64,000 nucleotides of DNA from Terasakiella sp033100395 (GCF_033100395.1 NZ_JAWLVJ010000021.1:17117-81116), one strand, 5' to 3'; shown: positions 1 to 7,669, numbered from the stretch's first letter. Notes: a model not told the origin generated them from the letters alone. Translations and numbers: made by a program.

Positions 1-244
1 CTTCTGAAAAGGATGCGCTGACTTGAGATGCTTCGGCAAATAACCCCTTGTCAGAGAATTCAATAGCATCAACCCAGCCATGTGATTTGTCTTCTGTTTT
101 GGGATGACCAAAGACAAGCGGCGCAGGTTGAAGTTTGGGATCGTAACAATCAGCGATGTCTTGCATAAGCGCATCGTTAAAATCGATTGTCACACCTTCC
201 ATGGATGTAACTTTGGTATTTTTGCAAAAATGAATGCGGGCCAT
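1..244 (-). CDS. Mu gpI-like head protease/scaffold (N-terminal 81 residues, runs off the left edge)
   Basis: This is the start of the capsid maturation protease/scaffold of Mu-like phages (phage I protein), which cleaves scaffold during prohead assembly. The visible part begins MARIHFCK and carries the family pattern YDP...APLVFGHPK followed by an aspartate-rich stretch, GWV, and 'GLFAEAS'. An SD-like GGAGAG lies just upstream of the ATG at 242-244. It follows gp30 in the Mu order but is separated from it by about 360 bp of regulatory sequence instead of being tightly coupled. The catalytic part is outside the window. Confidence 0.85.
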   Translation of the reverse strand, partial: MARIHFCKNTKVTSMEGVTIDFNDALMQDIADCYDPKLQPAPLVFGHPKTEDKSHGWVDAIEFSDKGLFAEASQVSASFSE

Positions 245-302
245 TCGCTCTCTCCGAAATATCGAGAGGGCAGAATGCCGTGCTTATAGATAACCGTTCA
301 GA

Positions 303-313
303 GGAACAGTTCC
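303..313 (-). promoter_or_regulatory. GGAAC-N-GTTCC dyad ahead of the gpI gene, probable Mor/C-type activator site
   Basis: An 11-bp dyad (GGAACAGTTCC) lies 59 bp upstream of the gpI start. On the - strand it is followed after 10 nt by the A/T-rich TATCTATAAG, a possible -10. The same dyad stands in front of the endolysin gene at 7651-7661. Mu middle and late promoters lack a good -35 and are activated by Mor or C dimers bound at dyads near -35 to -50, which fits this arrangement. Assignment to the Mor-like protein at 7670-8068 is inference. Confidence 0.5.
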
Positions 314-328
314 GCATATTCATCAAAT

Positions 329-343
329 GGGGGAATTTGCCCC
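329..343. promoter_or_regulatory. Near-palindrome GGGGGAATTTGCCCC (possible operator)
   Basis: G4/C4 arms flank an A/T core. A related, more perfect 16-bp palindrome lies exactly 60 bp away at 389-404. The pair sits in the non-coding gap between gpI and gp30. No binding protein can be named from the sequence. Confidence 0.35.
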
Positions 344-378
344 ATCATGGGCCATGTGGTGAAACCTGTCCAGCCCCT

Positions 379-404
379 ATTATAAATTGGGGTAAATTTG
401 CCCC
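379..404 (-). promoter_or_regulatory. TATAAT -10 preceded by palindrome GGGGTAAATTTGCCCC
   Basis: On the - strand a consensus -10 (TATAAT, plus positions 379-384) lies 4 bp downstream of a palindrome (389-404) whose two halves are complementary apart from one pair flanking the A/T core. The expected -35 position holds AGCGGG, not a consensus. This is what an activator-dependent promoter would look like and it would read toward gpI. It could be an alternative or second late promoter alongside the 303-313 dyad. Confidence 0.35.
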
Positions 405-496
405 GCTAACGCACCCCTAACGCTTCACTGAGATGAAATACGACCACATCCAGTCAATAATCACCCAAACGCGCTACAGGGGCTTAAATGGCGAAC

Positions 497-525
497 TTGA
501 TAATTGTGATGTTTTTTCATATAAT
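497..525 (+). promoter_or_regulatory. Near-consensus sigma-70 promoter, TTGATA-17-TATAAT
   Basis: The -35 TTGATA is at 497-502, the spacer is exactly 17 bp, and the -10 TATAAT is at 520-525. It points rightward, against the phage late genes. The predicted start is near 532, and an intrinsic terminator follows at 579-612. This is the best sigma-70 match noticed in the prophage. Confidence 0.7.
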
Positions 526-531
526 GGAAGT

Positions 532-612
532 AAGCAATGACCTAGCGGGTTCACATGTCGCGTCAAATGGCTTGCTTCAAGTCGGGAAGGAACCTCCCGG
601 CTTTTATTTTTT
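532..612 (+). ncRNA. Predicted phage small RNA of about 80 nt
   Basis: A strong promoter (497-525) and a strong intrinsic terminator (579-612) on the same strand bracket about 80 nt with no credible reading frame: the first ATG is followed at once by acc-tag, and the next ATG frame runs through the terminator. The transcript lies in the gap between gp30 and gpI. Its last bases overlap the 3' end of gp30 in antisense, stop codon included. No known RNA family is recognised. It might act on gp30 or late mRNA, or on host targets in the lysogen, since its promoter needs no phage activator. Prediction from sequence only. Confidence 0.55.
579..612 (+). terminator. Intrinsic terminator of the small RNA
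   Basis: The core stem GTCGGGA (581-587) pairs with TCCCGGC (595-601), extended by two A-T pairs, around a 7-nt loop. It is followed on the + strand by TTTTATTTTTT. On the - strand the hairpin is not followed by a T-run, so it does not look like the terminator of gp30. Confidence 0.75.
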
Positions 613-1842
613 GCGATAAACCAGTTTGCCCTTGCGTTGTTTCTCTAGATATTTGTCCTGTGCATCAGCCTTTTTACCTGTGCGGGGAACGAAGGTTGTG
701 ACCTCACGCCAGCCATCGCGCATAACTTCAAAAACACTCAGGCCACTGAGTTGCTTACCTTCCATATCAAAGCGGGTGATATAGCGGCGACGCAAGCGCC
801 ACTGGCCTGTGGCAAGATGTTCCCAGTCAAACCAAATTTCATCGGGGTCCATGATGTTTTCAGCCAGATACTTGAGATAAGGTTCACGCCCCGCCTTGGT
901 GATCTTCCAGCTTCCGTCCATTTGCTTGAACAATTCTTCAGACAAAGGCAAACCTTCGCCAACCTTGTCTTTGAACAAAGCAGGTTTCCCGATGTCGGCA
1001 CCGAACTCTTTCAAGAAAGCTTTGGCGTAGTCTTCCTCGCTCATACCCTTTTCAGGAAGGAGCCGCTCAGAAGTCACAAAACGAGGCTTTGGCATGGGTT
1101 TTGTGGCGCTTGGACCGTTCCCGCCCTTTGGTTTCCCTTTCGGGGCCGGAGGGGGCGTTACCCCTGTTAATCGGTTTTTACCCACATTAAACGCAAATCC
1201 GGGATCAATACCGGCAGGCGTTTGAACTTCCATCATGCCATGTGGTGTCTGAATGCTGTGGTAGACCATAGGGTCAGGTGGCATTGCTGAAGATACGCTC
1301 AACCCCATTTGTTTGACATCTCGCGCAGAAAGAGAGCGAACGGTACATCGACAGAAGAACCCGTTTGATGGAAAGTGAATAACCCAAAACTGGTGATCGA
1401 CCGGATAAACTAATCCATCCCATTCCCTATGCTTTGGACGGGTCTTTCCATCATTTACGGCATCATAGATCAAATAAGGGCGAAGGGCTTTGACCCGCTC
1501 AATTTGTGCCCATTTTCCCGCCATATAGGAACTGCGCAGATTGGTGTGATAAATCACCCTTGTGCGCCAACCGCGTTTGCCCTTGTAGCTCCAGCCATGA
1601 TCGTCAACAATCTTGTCAAAATCTTTGCGGAATTCCTCAAGAGATGTGCCGTCACTGACCGCCTTGAAGATAGCGCTTCTAAAGTCTTCAACAATTGCAG
1701 CCTTGTTCGCGCCAGCCACCACAAACGCTTTTGTGTGAGTTTCTTCCCAAACGTCCGTCCAGGCATCCGTTGGCAAATTCACCTTTTGGCGGAAGTAATC
1801 AATGGCTTCCTTAAAGGCGACAGGTTCAGCCGTGACGCTCAT
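604..1842 (-). CDS. Mu gpF/gp30-like head morphogenesis protein with C-terminal PBECR2-like domain
   Basis: A minor head protein of the SPP1 gp7/Mu gpF family, needed for portal-proximal head assembly. The N-terminal half (about 1-200) shows the family signature: 'RTRVIYHTNLRSSYMAG', a HREWDG motif and a cysteine pair in 'GFFCRCTVRSLS'. After a proline/glycine linker (about 225-255), the last about 145 residues resemble the phage barnase-EndoU-ColicinE5/D-RelE-like (PBECR2) domain often fused to gpF, with 'MDPDEIWFDWEH', 'RRRYITRF' and a lysine-rich end. That domain is a predicted nuclease, possibly delivered with DNA. The start overlaps the portal stop by 4 bp. Confidence 0.85.
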   Translation of the reverse strand: MSVTAEPVAFKEAIDYFRQKVNLPTDAWTDVWEETHTKAFVVAGANKAAIVEDFRSAIFKAVSDGTSLEEFRKDFDKIVDDHGWSYKGKRGWRTRVIYHTNLRSSYMAGKWAQIERVKALRPYLIYDAVNDGKTRPKHREWDGLVYPVDHQFWVIHFPSNGFFCRCTVRSLSARDVKQMGLSVSSAMPPDPMVYHSIQTPHGMMEVQTPAGIDPGFAFNVGKNRLTGVTPPPAPKGKPKGGNGPSATKPMPKPRFVTSERLLPEKGMSEEDYAKAFLKEFGADIGKPALFKDKVGEGLPLSEELFKQMDGSWKITKAGREPYLKYLAENIMDPDEIWFDWEHLATGQWRLRRRYITRFDMEGKQLSGLSVFEVMRDGWREVTTFVPRTGKKADAQDKYLEKQRKGKLVYRKK

Positions 1843-3269
1843 AGCTCGTCTGCCCGTCCAGTCAGATCGGCAACGCTCATCCCGCCTGCCAGCATTTGTG
1901 CAAGTTCTTCATTTTCACTATCGGCTGCGAGCTGAAGCAAACGTGTTTCTATTTCGGCAAAGCTTGTGCTGGTAAAGACGATGTTGCGGACTTCTCCGAT
2001 TAACTTTTCCGTCATGGGCTGCGTTAGATCATCCAGTTGATTTACCAGACTATCGACATCGTCTAACGCCGGATCAGGATCAGCAAAGGAAGCTTTTTCA
2101 TCAGACTGAAGGGCCGAAACCGTTTGCGGTCTTTCTTCCCATTCACCGCCATAGCGATCTTTCACGTCTTCCAGTGTGCGACGATATCCTGTAGCATTGG
2201 CAACTCTTTCGTCGCGCTCTGCCATATCATTCAGGCTTTCTTCTTGAGAAATCCTACGCCAGACTTGTGGAGGATTTGCGCCGGGGAAGTTCCATTCCGT
2301 TAACCATTTGATCGGGCCACGGTTGAAACTGTCGCAGATCAAATCAGCATCCGATTGGATGATTGAATCGGCAACCCTTTCATGGACATTGGCTTGGCTT
2401 TGTGAGCTGCCGTCATCGGTTGTCATGGTTTGAGACAGAATGACCTTTGATACAGCTTTGTCCCAATAGCTCTGAAATGCTTCATATTCTCCGCCACTGG
2501 ACTTCATGCTTTGCAAAAGTTCTGCGGTAAAGCCTTCAGGAAAGGCTACGGCACTTTGACTGTGAATGGACATCAAAGCCTGCACGAGATTGTCGATTTC
2601 CTTTTGGTCAGCCATGCCGGGGTGGTGACCAATCGCTGTAGGCATACCGTATTTCTCAACGTAGACCGCCCAGAAGGTTGCGCCGTTTTCTTTAAGGAAG
2701 ACAGGCCAATATAGCCGCCATCCAAGTGTAGGGCCGTGGGGAACATCATCACTGTCGCCGGGAATGGCATAGAACCACATTTTAACTTCTGGCAAAGGGT
2801 CGCCTTGCGGATTGCCGCCTCCTGTAAAAAGAAGTTCTCCACCTTTCCACTTAAAGCGTTCAGCCGCGCGTACCTTGATCGTATCAAATACGATTTTGCT
2901 GTCTTCTTTGACCCAAAGACATTCGGCAACAGCATAACCATAGAACTGGGCGAAATGCATCTTGCGGGTCAGTAAATCAAAACCGATTTTTTCAATCTGA
3001 TCTTTGATGAATTCAGCAGCTGCAACATCGCGCGCTTCTTCACTGGCTGGGTACACTTCCCAATCCACACCTGTGACACCGCTTTGGCGTTGTTCCCACA
3101 CACTGCCAACTTGTGCATCTCTTAAGAAACGCCGCCAAGTTTTGATATTCTCGACCGTGGCCTCCATGTCTTTGTCGCTGAAAGCTTTGGACATAGTGGA
3201 TGAGCCAGCCGCCGTAACTTCGTTAAAATTGGCCTTGGCCTGCTTTTGTTTTTTCTTCTTCTTGCTCAT
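1839..3269 (-). CDS. Mu gp29-like portal protein (DUF935)
   Basis: The 476-residue portal protein forms the ring through which DNA enters and leaves the Mu-type head. It has a lysine-rich start (MSKKKKKQKQ), the DUF935-like block 'WRRFLRDAQVGSVWEQRQ', and a central region with conserved aromatic/glycine pieces such as 'FAQFYGYAVAECLW' and 'YGMPTAIGHHPG'. It sits between terminase (upstream, 4-bp overlap) and gp30 (downstream, 4-bp overlap), the invariant order in this phage group. Confidence 0.88.
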   Translation of the reverse strand: MSKKKKKQKQAKANFNEVTAAGSSTMSKAFSDKDMEATVENIKTWRRFLRDAQVGSVWEQRQSGVTGVDWEVYPASEEARDVAAAEFIKDQIEKIGFDLLTRKMHFAQFYGYAVAECLWVKEDSKIVFDTIKVRAAERFKWKGGELLFTGGGNPQGDPLPEVKMWFYAIPGDSDDVPHGPTLGWRLYWPVFLKENGATFWAVYVEKYGMPTAIGHHPGMADQKEIDNLVQALMSIHSQSAVAFPEGFTAELLQSMKSSGGEYEAFQSYWDKAVSKVILSQTMTTDDGSSQSQANVHERVADSIIQSDADLICDSFNRGPIKWLTEWNFPGANPPQVWRRISQEESLNDMAERDERVANATGYRRTLEDVKDRYGGEWEERPQTVSALQSDEKASFADPDPALDDVDSLVNQLDDLTQPMTEKLIGEVRNIVFTSTSFAEIETRLLQLAADSENEELAQMLAGGMSVADLTGRADEL

Positions 3270-4993
3270 CTCATGTTCCTCAATTTGGTCAATATGCCAG
3301 AGCGACCAACGCCCATTGAACCTGCCATGCCTTTGGTCATCGTTCTATCTCCGGCAGAGGTGAATGTTCCGCCTTTGGCTCCCAGTTCAACAGCACCTGT
3401 CCAGAGCATTTCCAAGCCATCGGGACCGTCATCATGACCTTCAGGGAATGTTTCCAATTGCTGGATCAAGGTTCTAAGACTGTGGTGCAACCTGATTTGC
3501 CCTTCATCTATGAAAGGTTCCAAACCCTCAATCCTGAGCATCTTGTCAGTTGTTTGATCCACAGCGCGAGTAGGAAGGACAACACCTTGCTTGGTGGCCT
3601 TTTTCATCATTTCTGTGCGCAGAAACTCTTGGAATTGGACGGTTTCGCAATACCACATGACGCATCGGTATATCTTTTGGAATTCGATAACTTTCTTGAT
3701 GATCATTGATGGCTTTCGTCGTCTGATTGATGCTTCATAAACATCCAACCGTCCGTCGTTGCGATCATACCCACCGACCAGAATGGCGGAAGGGTCACCA
3801 GATTTACCGTGTTTTCCCAGTGATGGATCAATAGAACCAAAAAAAACCAAGTTGGGCGCGCGTTCTACCCAATAGACAATGTTCTGGAAAAGTTGATTCT
3901 CTGTATCGATCGGTTCGTTTTGGTATTCAGACTTAAATGCTTTGTTGCCAATGCGTACCTTCAAATCCATCAGGCGTTTTAAAGGCTGGACTGCAGGCCA
4001 TAGAACGACAGCCCCTTGTTCCATCTTGGCTTTGTTGCGTTCATAGAACTCTTCGGCTTCAGCAATATCCTTTTCGCCCAGATCATTGCGCGGCGCATTG
4101 CGTAATAGTTCTTCCCATTGATCCCATAGGTCCATCCGATCCGGCCACTTGATGATCGCCTGAAATTTAACAGAGCGATACATTGGCGAATTCATTTTGC
4201 GAGCAAGGACACTGTCAAAGTGAAGCAAGGTACCCACAAAAAACAGGTCCATTGAACCATCTGGCGGCCCTAACGGTTCGACAGCCTGATCGACCCAGTC
4301 CTCACCTTTTTGTCGTTGTTCGCTTTTTTTGACGTTTTCATCGTTTTCAACGTCATCCAGCATGATCAAGTCAGGACGTTTGGCCCCATAGCGCGCTCCC
4401 CGGATTTTCTTGCCGGAACCACCACAGATAAACTTTGCGCCATTTCGAGTGATAAATGAACCGATCTGCCAAGTCGGGCCACGCCCGCATGCTTCAGGAA
4501 AGTCGTGTGCAAGTCGCGGGTTATCTTCCAGCTCAATCTTAATGCCTTCCAGAAGCATTGCAGCAACGTCAACTGCATCAGATAGAATAACCGGAAAAGA
4601 CTTTCTGCCAGTGACCACACACCACAGAGAACCTAATTGAGTGACATAGGTAGATTTCGCATTACCACGCGGGGCAGCCCAAGACCCGCGATATCCATGT
4701 TGGTTATCGATCGCGTCCTGAAACTCTTTAAAAACCCATTCCTGAAATTCAGAATAGTCAGCGGTACCATAGTGCGGGAAATAAGTTTTGCAGAAGAACT
4801 TGAAGCTATTTTGAGAATTCTCGCGGCGGTCTTTTGTCGCTTGCTTTGAACGGTCAAAATCACCAAATTCAGCAGCTTCTTCAATTTGTTGACGTAGAGA
4901 GAAACCAAGTTTTTCAACTTCGGCCAAAAACTCTTCATCTTCTAGTTCAGAATAACTATCTTTGCCGAAACTCTTTTTTCGCTTAGAGGCCAT
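3266..4993 (-). CDS. Mu gp28-like large terminase subunit
   Basis: The 575-residue packaging motor is an N-terminal ATPase joined to a C-terminal RNase-H-fold nuclease. Visible motifs are a Walker-A-like APRGNAKST (about 107-115), Walker B LIMLDDVEND (about 209-218) and the nuclease aspartate in 'GSIDPSLGKHGKSGDPSA'. Mu-type terminases package headful DNA from integrated copies. It is tightly coupled to the portal gene and follows the small subunit by 6 bp. Confidence 0.92.
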   Translation of the reverse strand: MASKRKKSFGKDSYSELEDEEFLAEVEKLGFSLRQQIEEAAEFGDFDRSKQATKDRRENSQNSFKFFCKTYFPHYGTADYSEFQEWVFKEFQDAIDNQHGYRGSWAAPRGNAKSTYVTQLGSLWCVVTGRKSFPVILSDAVDVAAMLLEGIKIELEDNPRLAHDFPEACGRGPTWQIGSFITRNGAKFICGGSGKKIRGARYGAKRPDLIMLDDVENDENVKKSEQRQKGEDWVDQAVEPLGPPDGSMDLFFVGTLLHFDSVLARKMNSPMYRSVKFQAIIKWPDRMDLWDQWEELLRNAPRNDLGEKDIAEAEEFYERNKAKMEQGAVVLWPAVQPLKRLMDLKVRIGNKAFKSEYQNEPIDTENQLFQNIVYWVERAPNLVFFGSIDPSLGKHGKSGDPSAILVGGYDRNDGRLDVYEASIRRRKPSMIIKKVIEFQKIYRCVMWYCETVQFQEFLRTEMMKKATKQGVVLPTRAVDQTTDKMLRIEGLEPFIDEGQIRLHHSLRTLIQQLETFPEGHDDGPDGLEMLWTGAVELGAKGGTFTSAGDRTMTKGMAGSMGVGRSGILTKLRNMR

Positions 4994-4999
4994 GGCAAC

Positions 5000-5506
5000 C
5001 TACCCATTGTACTTTTCAGCCACAAAAGTGCCGAATGGTTCAAGGATTTCCAGAAAGACTTCTTGGTGTTGTGGGAAATCTGTCTGAATGAAGCCGGACA
5101 GATCGCGCAGGATTTCAATGGCAACAGAATATTGCCCCAGTTCTGGTGAAGCCTTGGCGGATGCTGTAATTGTCTTGGAATAGCTGTCCGTCATTCGGGA
5201 CAGGGCATTGGCGCGTTCAACAGCAGACAGGCCGCTTTTTTCGTCCTTCAGCTCTTTCATGGTCAACTGGAAGGCTTGCAGAAAGTCAGAGAGAACCAAC
5301 TCGGTCAGAACGCGCGTGTTTGACGTGGACATAGAAGCTGCTGTACGCGCCTTGTCCCAATCTTCCGGCGTGTTAGCGGCACTGGCTTTCCAGCGGCTTA
5401 CCGTTGCTCTGCTAACGCCATGCTTGTCGGCTGCAGCCGCGAGATCAAGCTTGTCGAACACATAAGCATCGCGCACCGCCTGTTTGGTTTCCAGATCGTG
5501 TGCCAT
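5000..5506 (-). CDS. Mu gp27-like small terminase subunit (DUF1804)
   Basis: The 168-residue protein opens with a DNA-binding helix-turn-helix: 'AADKHGVSRATVSRWKASA' (about 26-44) followed by DWDKARTAASM, the typical start of DUF1804 proteins in Mu-like phages. The rest is helical and probably oligomerises. Its position immediately before the large terminase supports a role in DNA recognition for packaging. Start ATG at 5504-5506, touching the stop of the preceding gene. Confidence 0.82.
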   Translation of the reverse strand: MAHDLETKQAVRDAYVFDKLDLAAAADKHGVSRATVSRWKASAANTPEDWDKARTAASMSTSNTRVLTELVLSDFLQAFQLTMKELKDEKSGLSAVERANALSRMTDSYSKTITASAKASPELGQYSVAIEILRDLSGFIQTDFPQHQEVFLEILEPFGTFVAEKYNG

Positions 5507-6096
5507 TACAGGGAGCCTTTGATCATATCGGTGGCTGTACGCATGATCGTGCCGGGGCTTGGGACACGGACACCTTCGACTTGTTCTTTGCCTTCAGCGA
5601 CTTCGCGGCCTTTGTCCGTCAGAATATAGGTTTCCTCAAAGACACAAATGGCGATCAGTTTCATTTCTTTCAGATCGTCAAAGCAATCTTCCAGTTCCTG
5701 ATCCGAGGTTGGAATGCTGAATTTGAAAAGTGTTTTCTTGATGGAGGAAGTGCTTATCGGCAGGGCAACACCCGGATATTCCAGTTGACCCGCAGAAACA
5801 TTCAAACCTTGGTCTGTCAGCATGCCCCCATGCACATCGTCTGTCACTTGATGACGAACAAGTCCTTGTTGATCCAGCCATGCCAGATCGCCATGGATCA
5901 GATCGCGTGTGACTGCTTGCCCTAGATCGGAAAGTGTTTCCTGAATCAGGGCGGCATTTGCCAGATAGGAACGGGACTTGGACAGAACTCGCAAGATAAG
6001 CAGGCGGCGATCATCTAATGCCGGACGGGCATTCAGGTGCAGCAATACGGAAAGGCGGCGATGTTCTTGCTGTTTTTTTTCAAGATAGTCGCTCAT
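5506..6096 (-). CDS. Mu gp26-like winged-helix phage protein with a repeated C-terminal motif
   Basis: The first about 110 residues match the small winged-helix family found at this position in Mu-like phages ('ANAALIQETL...VTRDLIHGDLAWLDQQGLV...LTDQGLNVSAGQLEYPGV'). Here the protein is about twice the usual length: a second unit ends 'LTDKGREVAEGKEQVEGVRVPSP', echoing the end of the first, so it looks like a tandem duplication of the winged-helix domain. The function is not established; a packaging or regulatory role near terminase is likely. Confidence 0.7.
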   Translation of the reverse strand: MSDYLEKKQQEHRRLSVLLHLNARPALDDRRLLILRVLSKSRSYLANAALIQETLSDLGQAVTRDLIHGDLAWLDQQGLVRHQVTDDVHGGMLTDQGLNVSAGQLEYPGVALPISTSSIKKTLFKFSIPTSDQELEDCFDDLKEMKLIAICVFEETYILTDKGREVAEGKEQVEGVRVPSPGTIMRTATDMIKGSL

Positions 6097-6485
6097 GGCT
6101 TTTGCCCCAGCTCGTTATTGACCAAGGAAGTCACTGTTGAGGACAGGCCATCCAATTGACGTTCTAACCCACTGATCCCCGTATTCACGGATTTGATCTC
6201 ACCGGAAAGAGAGGTCATGGAATTGGATAGATTATGGATTTGATCCTTGGTTGGCATATTGTCCATGCGCGTGTTGATTTTGGTGAACTCTTGTGCACCG
6301 TCATCAAGGCGACGCTTGATTTTTTCGAATTCAAGAGTTTCAGCCCTAACATGCTCATCCATCGTTTTCTTACTGACATAGCGATTATTCATGATCAGGA
6401 AGAACAGCGTCGAAACCCCAGTCACGATCAGAGAAGCCAGCATGGCAGCCTTGTAGACGGCGTCAATTTGCTCAAAGAAATCCAC
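6093..6485 (-). CDS. Mu gp25-like membrane-anchored coiled-coil protein (DUF2730)
   Basis: The 130-residue protein has one N-terminal membrane segment (about 14-33, 'AAMLASLIVTGVSTLFFLIM') and a long polar helix with heptad-like hydrophobics, as in DUF2730 proteins. The start is a GTG at 6485 preceded by AGGAA; no ATG is available. It lies in the lysis cassette directly downstream of the holin-like gene, so a spanin-like or lysis accessory role is plausible but unproven. Confidence 0.7.
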   Translation of the reverse strand: MDFFEQIDAVYKAAMLASLIVTGVSTLFFLIMNNRYVSKKTMDEHVRAETLEFEKIKRRLDDGAQEFTKINTRMDNMPTKDQIHNLSNSMTSLSGEIKSVNTGISGLERQLDGLSSTVTSLVNNELGQKP

Positions 6486-6487
6486 AG

Positions 6488-7111
6488 CTATTTCCTTCTG
6501 ACAGCTTTGATGATTGAAGAAATGGCACCGCCTGCGGCTTCAACGGATGCTGCAGCACTCTCAAGAGGACGGCCAGCGATCATTTCGTCACGGCGTGCCT
6601 TATCGCGTTCACGACAGCCCATGTATTTCAGGATCACCTGCATACAGACACCGAACGAGGTAATGAGTGGCCCCCAGATCATTTCAGTAACAGGCTGGGC
6701 TTCGGCAACCATTCCCCAGATACTGACTTCGGGGTAATCCCATTTGTCATTCAGGGCAAAAATGAAGCGCAGAACAAATTCAACCATGGTGAAAATCATT
6801 AACCACCAAAAGACCTTTGCAAAGGTTTCAATTACTGCCATTGCACGTTTGGCAATTTCAGGGCGAGCTGACGCCCTGATTTTTTCTGCATCTCCATCGT
6901 TCATAGCAAGAAAACGTTGGGTATCCAGTTCTTGCAGTTTGGTTTTGAGTTGAGCTTCGATTTCTGCACGTTGGTCTGGCGGGAGCTTTTCCAATTCAGC
7001 CTGAAAACCTTCTGGCGTTGAAGCTTGTGATGGTTCACCCGTTACAGCTTGATAGATGGATTTTCCCGCATTGAAGAGGGAAGGCAGCGCGCTTAAAGCA
7101 GCAAGAAACAT
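6488..7111 (-). CDS. Holin-like three-transmembrane protein (GTA_holin_3TM type)
   Basis: The 207-residue protein has a charged helical N-terminal half and hydrophobic stretches at about 100-120 (KVFWWLMIFTMVEFVLRFIF) and about 140-165, resembling the 3TM holin family of gene transfer agents and alphaproteobacterial phages. It probably makes the membrane lesion that lets the endolysin reach the wall. It follows the endolysin gene by 3 bp and precedes the DUF2730 gene by 2 bp, forming a lysis cassette. Confidence 0.75.
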   Translation of the reverse strand: MFLAALSALPSLFNAGKSIYQAVTGEPSQASTPEGFQAELEKLPPDQRAEIEAQLKTKLQELDTQRFLAMNDGDAEKIRASARPEIAKRAMAVIETFAKVFWWLMIFTMVEFVLRFIFALNDKWDYPEVSIWGMVAEAQPVTEMIWGPLITSFGVCMQVILKYMGCRERDKARRDEMIAGRPLESAAASVEAAGGAISSIIKAVRRK

Positions 7112-7114
7112 TTC

Positions 7115-7591
7115 TTAATCCCCCAGACCTGTCATGAAGTTCTTGCCGTCAAAGCGCAGGGCAGCGCGGCGGTTCACACTTTTGTCGACAAAGGAGCAAT
7201 GAATCCAGCCGGAGTTCGGATCGACACCGTCGTAGAATTCAAGGATGAGTTGGTCGAAGTTCAGGTTGTCAACGATCCACTGAGCAACTTCCAGATTGGG
7301 AATACCTGGAACTTCAAAGTCTACAGCCTCACCTTTGGCGTGTTGGGACTTGGAGCTGCTGCCGATCTGATGGTTCAACTGCGGACAGCGAAACCATGAG
7401 GATGGGCTGAACGGAATACCGAAGTGATTGCGTACCGGCTGCAAGATATTCTGCGCAACCCGCACAATCTGGACGGTTTGTTCTGCCGTGGGCAGGTTGG
7501 AAATGCCAAGGCGTAGGGCGGTTTGGGACTGGATAGCTTCGCGCAAAGTGAAATTGTCGGAAAGCTGGGTATTCAGATCAACATCAGACAT
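7115..7591 (-). CDS. Peptidase M15A-family endolysin
   Basis: A 158-residue zinc D,D-peptidase that cleaves peptide cross-links of peptidoglycan. Zinc and catalytic motifs are visible: 'SSKSQHAKGEAVDFE' (H84, D91) and 'GWIHCS' near residue 130. It has no signal peptide, so export depends on the neighbouring holin. It is the first gene after the Mor/C-like activator. The start at 7591 is preceded by a TGAGG Shine-Dalgarno that is buried in a hairpin (7599-7622), which may delay its translation. Confidence 0.88.
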   Translation of the reverse strand: MSDVDLNTQLSDNFTLREAIQSQTALRLGISNLPTAEQTVQIVRVAQNILQPVRNHFGIPFSPSSWFRCPQLNHQIGSSSKSQHAKGEAVDFEVPGIPNLEVAQWIVDNLNFDQLILEFYDGVDPNSGWIHCSFVDKSVNRRAALRFDGKNFMTGLGD

Positions 7592-7622
7592 AGAAAAACC
7601 TCATTACTTACGAGCAATGAGG
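7592..7622 (-). promoter_or_regulatory. Hairpin covering the endolysin ribosome-binding site, followed by a T-run
   Basis: On the - strand CCTCATT (7622-7616) pairs with AATGAGG (7605-7599) around a 10-nt loop, then TTTTTCT leads directly into the ATG at 7591. The 3' arm contains the only good Shine-Dalgarno. The element could act as an intrinsic terminator limiting read-through from the Mor gene, or as an occluding structure for the lysis gene. Confidence 0.5.
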
Positions 7623-7628
7623 TTAACG

Positions 7629-7661
7629 AACATCCGATGTTACACTTAGGGGAACTGTTCC
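7629..7661 (-). promoter_or_regulatory. Late promoter region: GGAACTGTTCC dyad (7651-7661) and palindrome AACATCCGATGTT (7629-7641)
   Basis: The gap between the Mor/C-like gene and the endolysin holds the same 11-bp dyad as 303-313. On the - strand it is followed 8 nt later by TAACAT, a possible -10, with no consensus -35. The 13-bp palindrome overlaps that -10. The layout matches Mu promoters activated by Mor or C from the gene immediately upstream. Binding is inferred. Confidence 0.5.
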
Positions 7662-7669
7662 GTCCAAAA

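Noticed and set aside
579..612. Hairpin after gp30 as the terminator of the late operon
   Set aside because: The T-run is on the + strand side only, so it terminates rightward transcription; the - strand lacks a T-tract.
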